From Mycoplasma sp. (ex Biomphalaria glabrata) (GTDB lineage Bacteria > Bacillota_I > Bacilli_A > Mycoplasmatales > GCF-1484045): a stretch of 64,000 bases of DNA. Below are positions 1 through 13,288 of this stretch, piece after piece. Position 1 is the first letter of the stretch, and every line of letters starts with the position of its first letter. The notes below the pieces were generated by a model. That model worked only from the letters and a program-made list of their open reading frames with translations, was not told where the DNA came from and did not search any database. The translations under genes were made by a program, and so were the position numbers. The DNA is taken from contig NZ_CP013128.1 in NCBI RefSeq assembly GCF_001484045.1, positions 68,783-132,782 of the forward strand. Reading direction: 5' to 3'.

Positions 1-3000
1 TTAATAGAAGCAGGAGGAAGTGTTTGTATATGCGCAAGCATGTTTGCTTTTAGGTCAGCAAGAGATAACATTGAAGTTCCTTGGGGACCAAATCAAGTAG
101 TTAAATTATTTAAATCATTACCGATTGCGTAACCATAATAATTATCAAAATAATTTTGCAAAATTGTGTCTATTGTGTTAGCTTTTTGTGTTTCAGATCA
201 AATCTTATAATTTAATAGTTCACCAAGAGGTTCAACTACATCACCATTTTTTGAAAATAAACTTTTCAAATAAGAAGAAACAGTTGAATAATCTTTACCA
301 TCATTTATAATGATATCACTTTGAAGTAATTGTGTTTTGAACAAATTATATAATTCATCAACTGTTCCTGGTAAATCATTTGTAAAATTTCCATCATGAT
401 TAAAAAATAGCGCAATATGTTTAGCCCCCGCAAAAACTTCTGTTCCTGATGAAAAATCAATTTCATATCCAAAATAGAAGTTTTTTAATAGCGACAAAAT
501 ATTAATTAAATCTAGCTTTGCCGATTCAATTTGTTTACCCATAAAGACATTTAAATCTCCATCAATAATCCCTTTTAAATATGTATAAATATGGTAAGCA
601 TTTTCTTCGCCATCTCGAGTTTCAGATTGAATAATTTTATCTATCGCATCATTACTAGATAAAGGTGTTTTCTCATCATTTTGAAAAAATCCATCTAGAA
701 TCGATTTTGGAACATCACTACTTCCGTAACCTCAATAACTAGTAATGATATCATTGATAATAGTATTTACATTATCTTCTAATTTATTGTTTTGTTCATC
801 AATGAAATCATTCATATCTTGGGATGCGATTTCATCTAAATTTGAAAATCACTTGTTTAGTTCATACTGTAATGGAAAATTATCGATTCCTTGTTTTGCA
901 ACTACATTCCCTTTAAAATTAGTAAATAAAGTGCTAATATCTAACTTTTCGCCATCTGTTACACCACTTAAAATTGTTTTTGTGATTAATGAGGTGGTTT
1001 CGGATATATATCCATAATAATTTCTTTGAATTTTATTTAAAACAGATGTTCAAATAGTTTGTAAGTTATCATTTTGATCTTTTATAAAATCTTTTATTGC
1101 TTGAGAATCTTCAGTTATTTGTCCAATAAAAGTTTTAACTTCTCATTGCCCGGCTATGTTTATATCATTTGTTAGAAAATTGTTTTTAAAATATTCCAAT
1201 AAAGTACTTGCATCTAATTCTTCATCCAAATTTTGTCCAGCTAAAAAATACTTGTATATATAATTATCAGTCATTGTTTCTGTTGCTGAGAAACCATATC
1301 AAGAATTGGAAATTAAATTAACAATTTTCTCAAAATCGTTATTTAATTGAATGCTTTGATCAAAAATAAAATTTTCAACATCGCCACCGTTAGCTGTTAA
1401 ATTATCTATAAATTGAGATGTAAGATATTTTTCAGGGTATCCAGGTAAGCGATTTTCTATCGAATCCTTAAATTTTTGCAACATTACCGATTTATCGATT
1501 TGCGAACCAAAAACGTGCCCTTCAAAAAGTGTTTTAGCAAAAAAATTATTTGACAAGGAAGATGAAGGATTATAACCAAAATAACCTCAAATTAAATTAG
1601 ATATTATTGTCCCAACAAAAGTATTAAAATGTGCCACTTGATCGTTTGCAAGTTCTTTCCCTTGGTCTATTATTTGTGATAAAAATGATGCTGTTGCATG
1701 CATTACTGGAAAATCAGTCTTTTTAGCAACAACTTCGGCTTTAAAATTAAGAACTAATTTTGCAATGTCAATCGATGTATTTGGAGAATGACCAGCTAGA
1801 ATAAACTTTAAAATAACATTATTAGATAGCGAATCTGAAAAAGCAAAACCATAATATTCTGAAATAATTGGAGTCAAAATTCTAGTAAATTCAAGAGTAA
1901 TATTACTATTTTGGTTATCTTTAAATTTTTGTATTTCTTGTTCGTTGATTGCTTCCAAAAGTGCTTGGATTTGATGTAATGAAGTAATTCCTGTCGGTAA
2001 ACTAGATTTATTAATTGTAGAAATAATATTTGATGATGATAATTCTAAATTTTCAGAATAGTTAGTTAGTAATTCGTCTATTTTACTAATTGTCCCAGTT
2101 TCTCCTGATTTCGAAATTCAACCATAGTAATCATTTTTTACTTGACTAACAATCGATTCAATCTTATTTGTCAATTGAGTTAATTGATCATCCTTTCATG
2201 TGACAAAATTTTCATTATCTTCTTTTTTAAATTGTTCTAAAAACGTTTTTGTTGCTCAAATTCCAGGAAAATCTGATTCACTTAATGGCGGATTATCTTT
2301 AAAATTTTGAATTAAAATCGTTGCACTCATTTGATCACCGATATTTAAATTTCCAAGTATATCATTAGTTAGTTTATTTTGAATTGAACTTTTAAATCCG
2401 TAATAATACTGCTCTAAAAAACTAACTATTGTTTCAAAATCGCTTTGTAGTGATGTATATTGTAGTTTTGCAAAATCTGAAAAATGTTGATTTCTAGAAA
2501 CAGAATATTTTGTTTCACTAGCAATTCACGTATAAAACGAATTAAAATAGTTGTAAAAAGATGCATCATGACTAAATTTTGCAATAAACTCGCTTCTCGT
2601 AATAATTTCAGAACTTCCTCTAAAAAATTGACTAACATCATATGTACTTTGTGTAGCTGAATCAGGATAACCTAAAAAATTCTGTTTCAAGAAAGTATCA
2701 TAAAAGTCATCGACAACTGCATCAAATGAAAGCGTATTTATACCTTTAAAATGTTCAAATTCCGTTGTGTAATCAAAGGTAAAATTTTCATTTTTAGCAT
2801 CTTTCCCAGCTCAACTTGAAACATCCATGCTATTTCATGTTCTTGCATTATACAAAAAGTTAAATACTGTTGTTTGATCGTATTTTGATTGTTTCATAAT
2901 TTCGATTCAAGAAGATATCAGTTTATCAACATTATCAAAATTGTTACGGTTTGTTTGGTCTATAAATAAATTTCAATACTCGTCAAATTGTGCATTTGTA

Positions 3001-5120
3001 TCTTTAAAACCATAATAAAATGTGCTAAATTCATTCTTGATTTTTTGATAGTATCAACTTAATTGATTTTTACCCCAGTCACGATATTCATTAAGTGTAT
3101 TTTCAATATCACTACTAGGTGCTGGATTTAAATATTTTTCTAAAAATCTCGTTGGAGTTCCTGATCTCAATTCATTTCTTCATTCATCAATCGCTTTTTG
3201 TAGTCCTTGTAGCGGATTTGTAACATCATTGTCGTCTAATACATAAAATAAACCATTACTTCCTGATAATATGTATGCTGGAAACATGTTTTTTAAATTA
3301 TTTTCGTTATATCAACCTCATTGATGACCGGTTGTAGTTTCCTCTATTGTAGAAATTCACTTCACATAAGTATCAGCAATAATTTTTTTAGCAGCATATT
3401 TTTGAATAGAAATAAAATTATTTATAGTTGTGAAATATTCTTGAATGTCAACACTCTCTGGTAAATTACTTTTTGCAGCACTCTCTAATTCTAAAATTGT
3501 CATTGGCGCAAAAGTATAATCTCCTTTTTTGCCAATTCATTCAGCTACTTTTTCAATAGATGTTTTTTGTTCAGTGGTTGCATCATTATTGTATACATCC
3601 GTCAAATCAATAAAAAATAAATTTTGAGTTAAAAAAGAAGAAAACTTATCTAAAATAGCTGCCTGAAAGGTTTGAAATCGCTCTTGTTTAAAATTATCTA
3701 AATTGTGACTATTAACAACCATCTCAACACCAGTTGTTACTACGTAATTTAATTTTCAATTAGTAAATTGATTTGATTTTTTAAATAGATATCCTTCAGT
3801 ATTTCAATTGTAATAAGATAAATTAGTAACGTCTTTATTTACAACATTAAAAGCGAAGTAATTTGTTCTGTTTGGTAGTTGAGAGGCTGAAAATGCATCG
3901 TCTTTTTTTATGCCATTTGGAATCATGTAGTATGTTTCATTGAAACCTCTAAAAAAATTCAAAGTAACATTAACTCCGCCATAAAAATCAAATTGTGGAT
4001 TGTCTTTTGGAAATTTTAAAACGTTCGAAATAGTTGCATTGTTATCGCTGTCTACAAAACCGATTTGCAATTTAGCATCATCTCCGCCATCATCACCTAA
4101 ATTCACAAAAACTAGACCATCTGTGGTTTTAAATAATCAATAACCGCGGGCATAAGGTAGTGGTTCAAAATCAACTTTAATCGGTTTAATATCTCCTTTA
4201 TCAAATAAATTTGTTCATCCTAATAATGGATATTCTTTCCCGCCTTTATTAAGGTACTCATGTTTCGGAGTGGCAAAACCATCACCAAAAACTAAATCCC
4301 TTGTTCCCGGATATCAACCTGGTTCAGATGAAGAAACATTTACATTATTAATTTCCGTTTTATGTCAAAATTGATTTAAAACGTCAAAGTTTGTCAATTC
4401 TCAAACGCGAAGATTAGCGTTATTATCATCAAGATAATCAAAAACACTTAAATAAACTTTCAAATTATCACCAGGAATAGTTGTTAAATGAATATTTCTA
4501 AAATTTGCAGTGCTGATCCCTCCTAGAGCATCATTAAGATTAAAAGTGGAAAAACTTCCACTTTTTATATTGGTAACACCAACAGTTCACTCACCAGTAC
4601 CATATTGATGATCAGTATTTCATAATCTAGAAAAAGTGATTAAATTTTCTCCAATAATATGAGGTTTCAATAAAACACTTTCGCTAACATCATAACCAAG
4701 ATTAATTTTTTCACTAATCAATGTTAAAACTTTTGTTTCTCGATTAATAGAATAAGATGTAAAAGTATTATAATGTGCTTTGCTTGTTGCAATGTTTCAA
4801 TAAGGAACAATTAAATAATCTTCATTTTGAACACTAGTATAACCAGCATTATCATAAGTGGTTTCTGATGGATTATCGAAATTACTTTTAACATGACCAA
4901 TAAATGGGTTGGTGTCATAATGCGTAATTGGATTTTGACCAGTTACATAATCATAACTACCTCCGGAAGATGTTGGACTCAATAAATTAGAATTAAATTT
5001 TTGAGAAAAATAATTTTCTTTTTCATCAGAAGTTGAAGGTGTATTTGCATTCCCGATCGGTTCTAAAGCGGAAGTTGTTATAGTCGATAATAGTGTTAAT
5101 AATTTTAATTTTTTATTCAT
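1..5120 (-). CDS. Giant YYGY-repeat surface protein A (C-terminus outside window)
   Basis: Function unknown; no named family recognised. One frame stays open from the ATG at 5120 to the left edge (at least 1706 codons) with TGA read as Trp. The first 20 residues have a KK start and a hydrophobic stretch ending in ALEPIG, which looks like an export signal without a lipobox Cys. The N-terminal region carries the family blocks NPFIGHV, LIVPYW, an FGDGFATPKHEY-like block, YYMIPNGIKKDD and FFIDLTDVYNN. A repeat array follows. YYGY-type motifs lie near + positions 3010, 2669, 2398, 2115, 1851, 1578, 1288, 1010, 728, 469 and 134, so modules are about 90-110 aa. A GAGGA ribosome site lies 5 nt before the ATG. 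By comparison with B, D, E and F, the missing part should hold a C-terminal domain and membrane anchor. Inferred role: exported, membrane-tethered surface protein. Confidence 0.88.
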
Positions 5121-5218
5121 AAAATCCTCACTTGATATATGTAATTTACATTAAAATTAAACAAAAATGTGAGTATACACTTTATTTTTTTAAGATAAGC
5201 CTTTATATATCTACATTA

Positions 5219-5227
5219 ATTATAGCA
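5219..5227 (-). promoter_or_regulatory. Extended -10 promoter of giant gene A
   Basis: The minus strand reads TGCTATAAT, a perfect TATAAT with an upstream TG. It lies 98 nt before the ATG of gene A, and no TTGACA-like -35 is evident. The same block, within an AT-rich context ending AATTG, precedes the other giant genes. Confidence 0.7.
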
Positions 5228-5251
5228 ATTCAATAATTCTAATACTTATAA

Positions 5252-5277
5252 CAAAAAAAATAACGCTTAGCGTTATT
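5252..5277 (-). terminator. Intrinsic terminator after giant gene B
   Basis: AATAACGCT and AGCGTTATT form a 9-bp inverted repeat with a one-base centre (about 7-8 bp of usable stem). A run of U follows on the minus strand, just after the stop of gene B. A-runs and T-runs on both sides could let it work in both directions, but gene A is transcribed away from it. Confidence 0.75.
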
Positions 5278-5287
5278 TTTATATTCA

Positions 5288-8200
5288 CTACTTATCTAAA
5301 TTTTTTGATAATTTGGCATTTTTTATTTTTTTAATGCGTTTAATTGATAAGAAGATAATTGGTCCGATAATAGTTATAGTTGATAATGCTACTAAAACTT
5401 TGACTCAAATTGGCGTTGAAGAAATGTTGTTTATTGTTTTGGCCAATGGTGCTTTAAATAATTTTTTTTCTTCTGGTTGATTTGCTAAACGGTTAATTAC
5501 TTCATCTATTGTTTGAGTTGTTTTATCAAATTGTGGACTCATAATACTAATATTAGAACGAACTTCATGTCCAGTAATTAAATCATTACCCATTCCAATT
5601 TGAATAAATAAATCATTAACAACTTTTGTTGTTTGATGAAAAATGTTAACACTTTTTAATGTATTGATTCCTCATTCGACCGGTAATGGTAATGTGCTTG
5701 AACCGTCATAATCTAATGATAAATTAGAAAAACTAAACATTAATTCATCATAATTAATTACTGATACTGTGCTTTCAGAACTATCGTTGTTTGTAAAACT
5801 TTTATTAATAGTGATTTTTTGAGCCAAACTATAAGCTGGAGTTCCTGAAGAAATATCTGCTACTGCAAACAACATTTGGTCATAATTAGATTTACCATCA
5901 GATTTCATCATTTTATATGTAAATTGTTGCGTTCCTTTTGTTATAACAAGAGTCGGACCATATTCTTTATCATCATCTTTAGATGTTGCTGTAAATTTAA
6001 TAGAATCAATATCCCCATTTAATATATATTCTCCCGTTTGTATATTAACGATAGAAGCCTTCATTTGAGAATTTGTTAAAAGTGACGGGGTAGATGGTTC
6101 AAAAAATAATTGTAACGGCATTCCGTATTCTGCAAAAAACATAAAATTATGTTTTGTAGTAACATCATTTCAATCTGCACCTTTGTCTCCTTGGAATGAA
6201 GAAAATCAATTCGATGTTATATCGTTTAAATCAGCTAATGAAGTTTGTTCCCCTGCTTGATTTAAGAACGCAGCAAGTGCTTGTTTTGCTAAGTTACTAT
6301 CTTGATAATTAAAACGACTATTAGGTTTTGCTCCTCATGTAGTATCCCCTTCTTCTTCACTTAATAAATTAAAAATTTCTTCTTGGCGAGTAAATCCTGG
6401 TTTAGTTAGTGAAGCATCTTTATCAGACATTTCAGTTTGTTCACTTTCAAAATTTTTTAATTCGTCAGTGAAAAATTTTCAAGCATCATAGCTCAATCGG
6501 TACAACGCATCAATGCTCGGAATTGCCATTTTTGTGAAAGTTTGTTCATCAAGCAATGATATTGCTAGTTCGACATCAATTTCAAATTTATCTGGATTAA
6601 TTTTTGTACCAGGGAAATTATTAAATTTTAAAGGTGAACCATTAAATGAAGTAAAATACCCTTTTCAAGAATTAGCATATTTATTTGCCAAATCTTCCAA
6701 GTAGTTACGGAAAATATTTGTTTGCTCAGTTTGAAAATTAGCTAAATTGGTTCTATAAATGGAAATTAAATTAGCTTCTCATGTTGGGGTTGTTGATGTA
6801 TTACGAGATCCACTTAAAAATAATTTTAGAGCTTCTTTATCAAATACTTTAGAAGTTACTCCTTCTCAATTTTGAATAAGGACACCATTTTCAATGGCTT
6901 CATCTCCACCGAGAGATTTGTAAGACAATTTATTACCATTTACATCATTCGTAAAACCGCGAAATGATGTTTGATATTCAGTAATAATTTGATCTAAATC
7001 CGCTTCATAAGCATTTTTCTCTTTATTTATAAAACTATCGTTACCTACCGTCAATCGATCAGTAAGCATTCCAATTGCGCTATTTCGTAGCCATTTCCCG
7101 TTAACCGCACGATTAGGATCTTGATAGTGCCCAACATCGTCTTTTAAAGTTTTAACTGACTCATTTAATGACCAGTTAAAGTTATTATTTAATGTCTTCG
7201 TTAATCCTGGTAAAAACGTTTTATTAATTTCATCTTGTGATGTGTAACCGTAATATGCATCTTGATAATCACTAATTAATGAAAATATATCGTAAGTTAA
7301 TTCATCTACTTGATATAATGCGAATTCAAAAGCTGGTGATTCAATATTTTGAGTAAAATATGGTTCTAAAATATTTTTAAAAGTTTTTCCAGATTGCAAA
7401 TCACTAGCATGGTTTTCATCTAATGAACTAAAAATTTTATAAGTTGATGTATCTTTACTTGATCAATCATTATAAATTCAAGATGATGTGTCTCATATAG
7501 CATCAGGATTTTGACTATTTTGTCATGTTAAATATATTTTAGCATTAGTTGAAATCTCTAAATTAGTGTTATAACCAAAATAATTATTCTTTAAAAAATC
7601 ATTAATTAAATTATCGTTAATATTAGCAATTAATGCATTCATTTGCTCGTTTTTAAAATTGGTTAATCCTGATTCGCCATATTTAGTTTGAATATGGTGT
7701 GCTTCTCAAATGTTAGTTTTACTATCTTTGACAATTGAATTAGTAATTTTATCACGCACTTCTATAAAATTTCAACCACGATTGAAAATTTGACTTGTTG
7801 TTTCTAGCTCAAGTTCTGAAGATATTTGATAACCCATATATCACTGGTTGTAATAATCTACAATTGATTGAAGAACTCTTAACATTTCACTATCTTGAAA
7901 GGTTTTGAAATCTATTAGATTCTTAGAACTTAACCCAAAATCACTAACATATTCACTTAGTAACTTTTGCGAATCATCAAATGCTTTTTGTCGCGCAGTG
8001 TTAAGATCTCTTGTTGTTATAATTTCATTTCAATTGTTATTAGCATCATTGTAAGTAACGAAAAATCAATTTCCTGTGTAACCCGTGAAACCTAAGTAAT
8101 TATCTCTTCACAATTGATTAATTTCACTTATTTTTTGGGTTGCCATTTTAAAATCGCGACCCAATATTGTAGTTTCATCACTCGTTCCTAACTCTTTTAA

Positions 8201-11200
8201 AAATTCTTGAAGCGAAGAATTAATTTTTTTCAACGGCAATGTTTTAATATAATTATTTAAATTTGTTAAAATATCTTCTAATTTAATCATTCCGTTATTT
8301 GGTAAACCAAATCATAATTTTAATTTTAATAGGTCATCACCGTTTGAAAATCCTGAGTAATTATCAAAAAAGTCTTGAGCTAGAGAATTTAAAATGCTTG
8401 TCAATTTTGGTTCAGCTCAATTTTTGTAACTTTTTAATTCATTCTGCGCCTCATTTTCTCCGCTAGAATTACTATATAAACCACGCAAAAAATCTGCAAC
8501 AGTATTGCGCTTTTCTTTGTCTTTAACTATTTCGCTATGCATAATTTGAGTTGTAAATAATGACACAAATTCCTCAAAATCCGTTGGTAATCCATCAGTT
8601 TGAGTATCTTTTTCATAAAAGAAGTAAGAAATTTTCATTGAACCCGCAAATACTTCACTCGGGGCGGTAAATGATGTCATTTCAAACCCAAAATAATATT
8701 TATTTAGCAATTGAAAAATTGCCAGCAAGTCGTTTCTCAATTGCTCTGTTTGCCCTGTTACAAATGATTTTAGTTCGACAGTCAATTGTTCTTCATTTAA
8801 GAATGAAAAAACACTATATATTCCTTTATCACTATCACATTTTTCTCGAATTATATCCATTGTTTCTTCAATTGTTAAATATTCCTGACGATCTTCAGAA
8901 AAAAATAAACTATAAAATGATTCCGGTATAGACACTTCTTTATAGCCTCAATTATTTTCTTTTACGGAATTTATAATTTTTGTAACATCGTCTTCAAATT
9001 TTTTGTTTTGTTCTTGTTCGAATTGATCAATTTTAGAAATGTCTCTATTAATATAAAGTTCAACTTCATATAATCTAGGAAATCAATTTCCACCAGATTG
9101 GATGACATTATCAATAAATTTTGCTAATAAACCATCCAAATCAATATTTTCTAAATTAGTTCCATTAGGTAAACCTAATAATATATAATTATTTGCTCAA
9201 AAATTTGTTTCACTAATATAACCTAAATAATATTTCTTAATTTTGGTGATAAGATCATTAAACATTGATTTAAGATCCTGTTTTTGGAAGTCAATAAGTG
9301 TAGTTACATGTTCACCTGATTGAGTTAAATTATCGAAAAATGCTTTAACATGATATCTTCCTCCGATATATTCTGCCATCGATCAACCGATATCTGTAAT
9401 TTCTTCTGATATGTTTTCTAACATATATTTTGACAATACTACTGGATCTAATGCTTGACCTCACGTTCACCCCATCATAGCATAAACCCCAACTTCATTT
9501 CATTCATCAACAAGTACTCCTTCATTCATTAGAATCCTAGGGTTAAAACCATAAAATCAAGGGCTAATTCAAGAAAAAAGTGTTGTCATACGTTCAATAG
9601 TTTTATTCAATTGATCATTAAATAAAATTTTTGCAGAGGCATCCTTATCAAGGGTTTTTAAAAAATTATTAATTTTTCATGGTTGCGGTAGTTCGACATC
9701 CCCATTTTGATAATTCTCCTTGTATTTTTCGATAATATATTTAGAATCTAAATTTTCATTTTCTTGACGTCCATTAAAAATAAATCGTAAAAATTCATCA
9801 CTTTCAATTACAGATTGCGATGGAGCAAAGCCAAAATAATTTTGTTTAAATAAATCTAAAATCTTATCAAGAGAAGTGTTAAATAAATTTTCTTGATCTA
9901 TAAAGAATCATCGAATGTCCTCGGAATCTATACCTTCAACCAATGTTTTTAATTCTCATAATCCATTTAAAGTTTTAGGTAACTTCTCCTTAGAAATTGA
10001 TGAGAAAATATTTTCAGCTGTAAGCTCGTCCCCTGAATTAAAGTTAAAAAGTAATTTACCCAGTAATGCTGGAAGAGCTTCTTCTAATTCTGACGAATTT
10101 GGAAATCCATAATAATAAAACCCTTTTGTACCATCAATAATTTTTTGTAAATCACTAATAATTTGATCTTTTTGATCTTTTTTTCATTCTTCTATTGAAG
10201 ATGTATGCGTGTTTAAATTATATTTTATAGCGTAAGCATTGCCAGCAGAATTTTGAAAATAAAAATCTCTAATAGTATTGGCATCTAACTTAGTTTCTTC
10301 AGCAGAACCACCAAATAGTGATCGTATAAAGTCATTGTTAATAGTGCTTTTGTATCCGAAATAGTAATCTTCAACCGAATTGACAATTGATACAATATTA
10401 GCTCAGAACATATCATATTGCTTTTGCATCATTTCAACTAACGTATCTCCAACAGCTTGAACAGTACTATCTATATAGAATTTTCCTTCGAATTTTCCTT
10501 CGGATTTTTCTAAACAAAGTTTCCCAAAGTTGTTGTTAAAAAATTCAAAAGTCGCTTTCCCATTAACAAAATTTTTAATCATTCATTCACGGTTGTAAAC
10601 AGGTTCGCCACTAGAATAATCTATAAATGAATCTATGTTAATTGACCCAATTTCGGCACCATATCCGAGGTAATTGTGTTGCAAAAACCATTCAAAAATA
10701 TTCAACATTTGGTTAAATCAATCTAATACAAAATCCTTATAAAGATTTAATTTACTTGTATATTCGAAAATATACTGTTCTAAGGTCGCATCCTTACCAG
10801 CAATTTTACTTGCCGGAATGTTTTCTCAAACTTCTGCTTTTGATAATGATTCTAATACAGTCATATTTTCATACGATGCTTCACTCATCATATTGCTTCA
10901 TTTATTTAAAAGCTCTTTTGAATCAGTAATAAGAAGTCCGTTGTTTAAAAATTTTTCTAAAATTAAATTATTCTCATATGGATCATCAACACCATAATAG
11001 AAGCCTTTGAATTCATCCAAAATTCTATTAGAATACCACTCAAATTGTTTAGTACCTAAAGTTTTATATTCATTATAAGTATTTTCAATATCACTACCCG
11101 ATACAGGTTCTAAATATGCATCTAATAAGCTTTGAAATCTAATCGGTGTATTAGTTGCTAGCTTATTTTGAAATTCCGATACTAATTTTTGTAAACCTTC

Positions 11201-13123
11201 TTTAGGGTTTTCAAGATCGGTATCTGTTTTGTCATATATTAAACCTTTTTCGTTATCTATAACGTATGCTTGAAACATATTAGTTAAATTATTTTCGTTA
11301 TATCAACCTCATTGATGACCTGTTCCATTTGCATAACCTTCAATAGATATAATTCATTTATTATAAGTTAATTGCAATAAGTTTTTGGTTAAGGTTGCTT
11401 GAACTACTGCAAAGTCTTTGATTATCTTATCAATATCAGCATCAGTTACATTCATCGATAAATTTCTTTCAACAGCATCTGTCATTTCTTCAATAGTCAT
11501 CGGAGCAAATGAAAAATCACCATCTTTACCAAGTCATTTTGCTAAATTTTCGATGCTTGCTTTTTGTTCTTCAGTCGCTAAATTAGCGTAAAATGATGTC
11601 AAGTCTACAAAATATAAATTTTTTGATAAAAATGACGTTAGTTTGTCAATTAATGATTCTTGTTGAGTACGTCAATGCTTTTGCGAAGCAATACTAGCTG
11701 CGTAATCTGTGTCGACAGTTATCAAATCTGAACCAAATGATGCAATATAATTTAGTTTAGAATTTTTAAAACTATCACTATTCTTAAAAATATTATTACC
11801 AGCATTATAATCATAAGAATTTAAGTTTGAAATAACTCCATTAGCGTAATTAAAACCAAAGTAACGAGTTCCTTGTGATAAAGATTTTATATCCCCGCTA
11901 TCATCCTTTACTCCGTTTGGGATTAAATAATAAGTACTTTTATAACCTTTCACCATAGTAAAAGTAATTGATGTCCCATCATAAAAATCATACTTGCCAT
12001 TACCTTTAGTTCCTGTTAGAAATGAAAATTTTGCCGATGGAGTTGTTTTATTGTTACTATCAATAGTTCCTAATTTTAAACTAGCATTCCCTTTTCCATC
12101 ATCACCTAAATTAACTGTTACTATCCCTTCATCTGATGGGAACAATCAATATCCCTTAGAATTACCATATTCGGCGTAATCAAAATCAATTGGTTTAATT
12201 TGGTTTTCTTCTAATAAATTTGTTCAACCAAATAAAGGTTTATTTTTATCTTCTTTGGTTGAATATTTGTGTTTTGGCGTAGCATAACCATTTCCAAAAA
12301 TAAGATCAGTTGTCTCAGAAAGAATTCCTGCCTTTCCTGAGATATCCAATTCGTTTATTGATGATAAAGCATGACTAGTATTTCTAGGGTTAAAATTACT
12401 TATTTCAGATACTCGCAATTTTCCTAAATTTAATTCGTTATATTCATATAACGCTAAATAATAAGTAGGACTAGATAGATCTTCATTAGTCATAATGTAA
12501 AGATTACGGAAATTAATTGTACTTTCTCCGATAGAAGCAGCAAGAGAATATGTCGTAAAATCCCCTGTTTTAATGTTTGTCACCCCAACACTTCATTCTC
12601 CAAGACCGTATGGATTTTCAATATTTCAATCTCTAAAAAATGTTACAAGTTCCTCGCCAACTAATTGCGGAGGAAGAATTACTTTATTTGTAACATCATA
12701 ACCTAATTTTGTATTACTACTTAAAGTAGATAATTGTTGAGTATTTGAATCAATTGAGTAAGCAGCAAAAGAATTGTAATAAGGTCGTTTCGTTGCAGTA
12801 CTTCAATAAGGAACAACTACATAGCTATCGTTTTGAATAGTGTTAAAACTTCCATTATCGAAAATTTTTGCTTTGGTGTTGTCAAACGTAGATGGAACAT
12901 ACCCCGTGAAAGGTGAGGAAATTGTTTCTGTTGTTGGTGTTTCTGAAGAAATTAAATCGTATCCTCCACCAACTCATTCTTTTAAATTGCCATTTTTTGA
13001 TTGCAATTGTGTATTTTCTTGTGATTTCTCGTTAATTTGAGTTTGAGCCAAATCGCTAATTGGTTCAGCTGCTGTTGTTGCTACTGTCGAAAAAACTGTT
13101 ATTAATTTAATCTTCTTATTCAT
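5288..13123 (-). CDS. Giant YYGY-repeat surface protein B
   Basis: A 2611-aa protein of unknown function in the local paralogous family. It starts at ATG 13123 with AGGAA 5 nt upstream. The signal-like start contains AAEPISDLA. The N-terminal region has FGNGYATPKHKY, YYLIPNGVKDD and FPAY/FQAYVIDNEKGL-type blocks. YYGY/YFGY modules follow from about 11.0 kb down to about 6.7 kb (for example DYYFGYKS near 10360 and YYGYTSQDEI near 7245). The C-terminal domain begins FFAEYGMPLQLFFEP (start near 6142). A single hydrophobic helix (about residues 2573-2594) precedes a Lys-rich tail and a TAG stop. Export with a C-terminal membrane anchor is inferred. Frame continuity was read directly over several stretches lacking long standard-code ORFs and depends on TGA as Trp. 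Confidence 0.9.
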
Positions 13124-13225
13124 TTAATTCCTATTCTAATTCGCTAAATAATTTTCTTATGTTCAACTATCGTTAATTACACAAAAATGACAAATATTTT
13201 AGCTTTTTATTTACATATATTTATA

Positions 13226-13234
13226 ATTATAGCA
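13226..13234 (-). promoter_or_regulatory. Extended -10 promoter of giant gene B
   Basis: The minus strand reads TGCTATAAT, 102 nt upstream of the gene B ATG. The upstream context, AAGTATTA then AT-rich sequence then CAATTG, closely matches the promoter of gene A. Confidence 0.7.
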
Positions 13235-13288
13235 ATTGTAATTTTTAATACTTTTTTTAAACAAAAATACTTTATTTTCTATTATTAT

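Noticed and set aside
4797-5120. Lipoprotein signal peptide in the giant and 580-aa proteins
   Set aside because: The hydrophobic N-termini lack a lipobox cysteine, and the C-terminal helix with a basic tail already provides an anchor.
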